Shown piece by piece: positions 63,926 through 64,000 of a stretch of DNA of 64,000 nucleotides (position 1 is the first letter of the stretch; each line of letters begins with the position of its first letter). A program made the position numbers and the translations under genes. The notes under the pieces are model-generated. The model was not told the origin of the DNA, did no database searches, and was given only the letters and a program-made list of their open reading frames with translations. This DNA comes from an uncultured Roseovarius sp. (GTDB lineage: Bacteria > Pseudomonadota > Alphaproteobacteria > Rhodobacterales > Rhodobacteraceae). Location of the stretch: NCBI GenBank assembly GCA_947503145.1, contig CANNCP010000011.1:50146-114145 (forward strand), given 5' to 3'.

Positions 63926-64000
63926 TGTCAATGAGCATTCAAAACTGACCCGGCTTCAGCATTTGATTTTGACCCGCCTGTCGGATGGCAAAGCCCCCAG
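63926..64000. mobile_element. Terminus of an IS21-like insertion sequence (continues off the window)
   Basis: The sequence from TGTCA at 63926 carries two copies of a 19-base repeat, AGCATTCAAAACTGACCCG (63934-63952) and AGCATTTGATTTTGACCCG (63958-63976), 24 bases apart. IS21-family ends begin with TGT and carry such repeated TGACC-ending units. It joins exactly where the permease homology stops. The transposase genes would lie beyond the window edge. Confidence 0.6.

Noticed and set aside
1..64000. CRISPR arrays, tRNA or rRNA genes, prophage modules
   Set aside because: I saw no regularly spaced repeats, no cloverleaf with TTCGA-type T-loops outside the tmRNA, and no phage structural genes.

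Overview
The window looks like chromosomal DNA of a Rhodobacteraceae (roseobacter-type) alphaproteobacterium. The evidence is high GC with dense, overlapping operons, a C4-pathway 5-aminolevulinate synthase, a circularly permuted tmRNA whose tag reads ANDNRAPVAMAA, and several flavoprotein-GcvT oxidoreductases with betaine-type ABC transporters.

Layout. 1-9000 is mostly housekeeping: the start of an aminotransferase, an M48 protease plus DsbA pair, ispG, a RodZ-like protein, hemA (TTG start), an M20 peptidase and a GlxA/GbdR-like regulator. 9291-21858 is a quaternary-amine type locus: two dimethylglycine-dehydrogenase-like flavoproteins, two choline-kinase-like phosphotransferases, an inositol-monophosphatase-family phosphatase, a DeoR repressor and a betaine-type ABC transporter with a double-length permease. 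22829-28670 is a BMP/Nup-type nucleobase or nucleoside ABC transporter with a cytosine deaminase, behind a RutR-like palindrome.

28740-36921 is a respiratory cluster: bacteriohemerythrin, an unknown membrane-anchored protein, a cytochrome b/ferredoxin/MvhD-like fusion, SCO1, CtaB, a heme-copper oxidase subunit I that lacks the active-site tyrosine, a CuA subunit II, a 59-residue membrane protein and a cytochrome c. It resembles the sNOR (norSY-senC) nitric oxide reductase clusters and has an FNR/Dnr-type box upstream.

37382-48313 holds an endonuclease-fold protein, a phospholipase D, an amino-acid ABC transporter, serine deaminase, an EamA transporter, thiamine pyrophosphokinase and a very acidic 828-residue protein. 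48427-49283 holds the permuted tmRNA and a decayed IS5-family transposase.

49345-63560 is a catabolic island. An IclR gene lies between two divergent promoter regions that carry matching 38-bp dyads. The minus-strand operon from 58002 encodes an amine-oxidase-like flavoprotein, HyuA, HyuB, an SDR, a propionyl-CoA synthetase, a decayed RidA gene and an amino-acid ABC ATPase. The other target genes are a rhodanese, a cytoplasmic molybdenum S-/N-oxide reductase, a PLP gamma-lyase and a VOC protein. The set suggests uptake and breakdown of an unidentified lactam-like or sulfur-containing amino compound. At 63926 an IS21-like terminus cuts off an amino-acid ABC permease.
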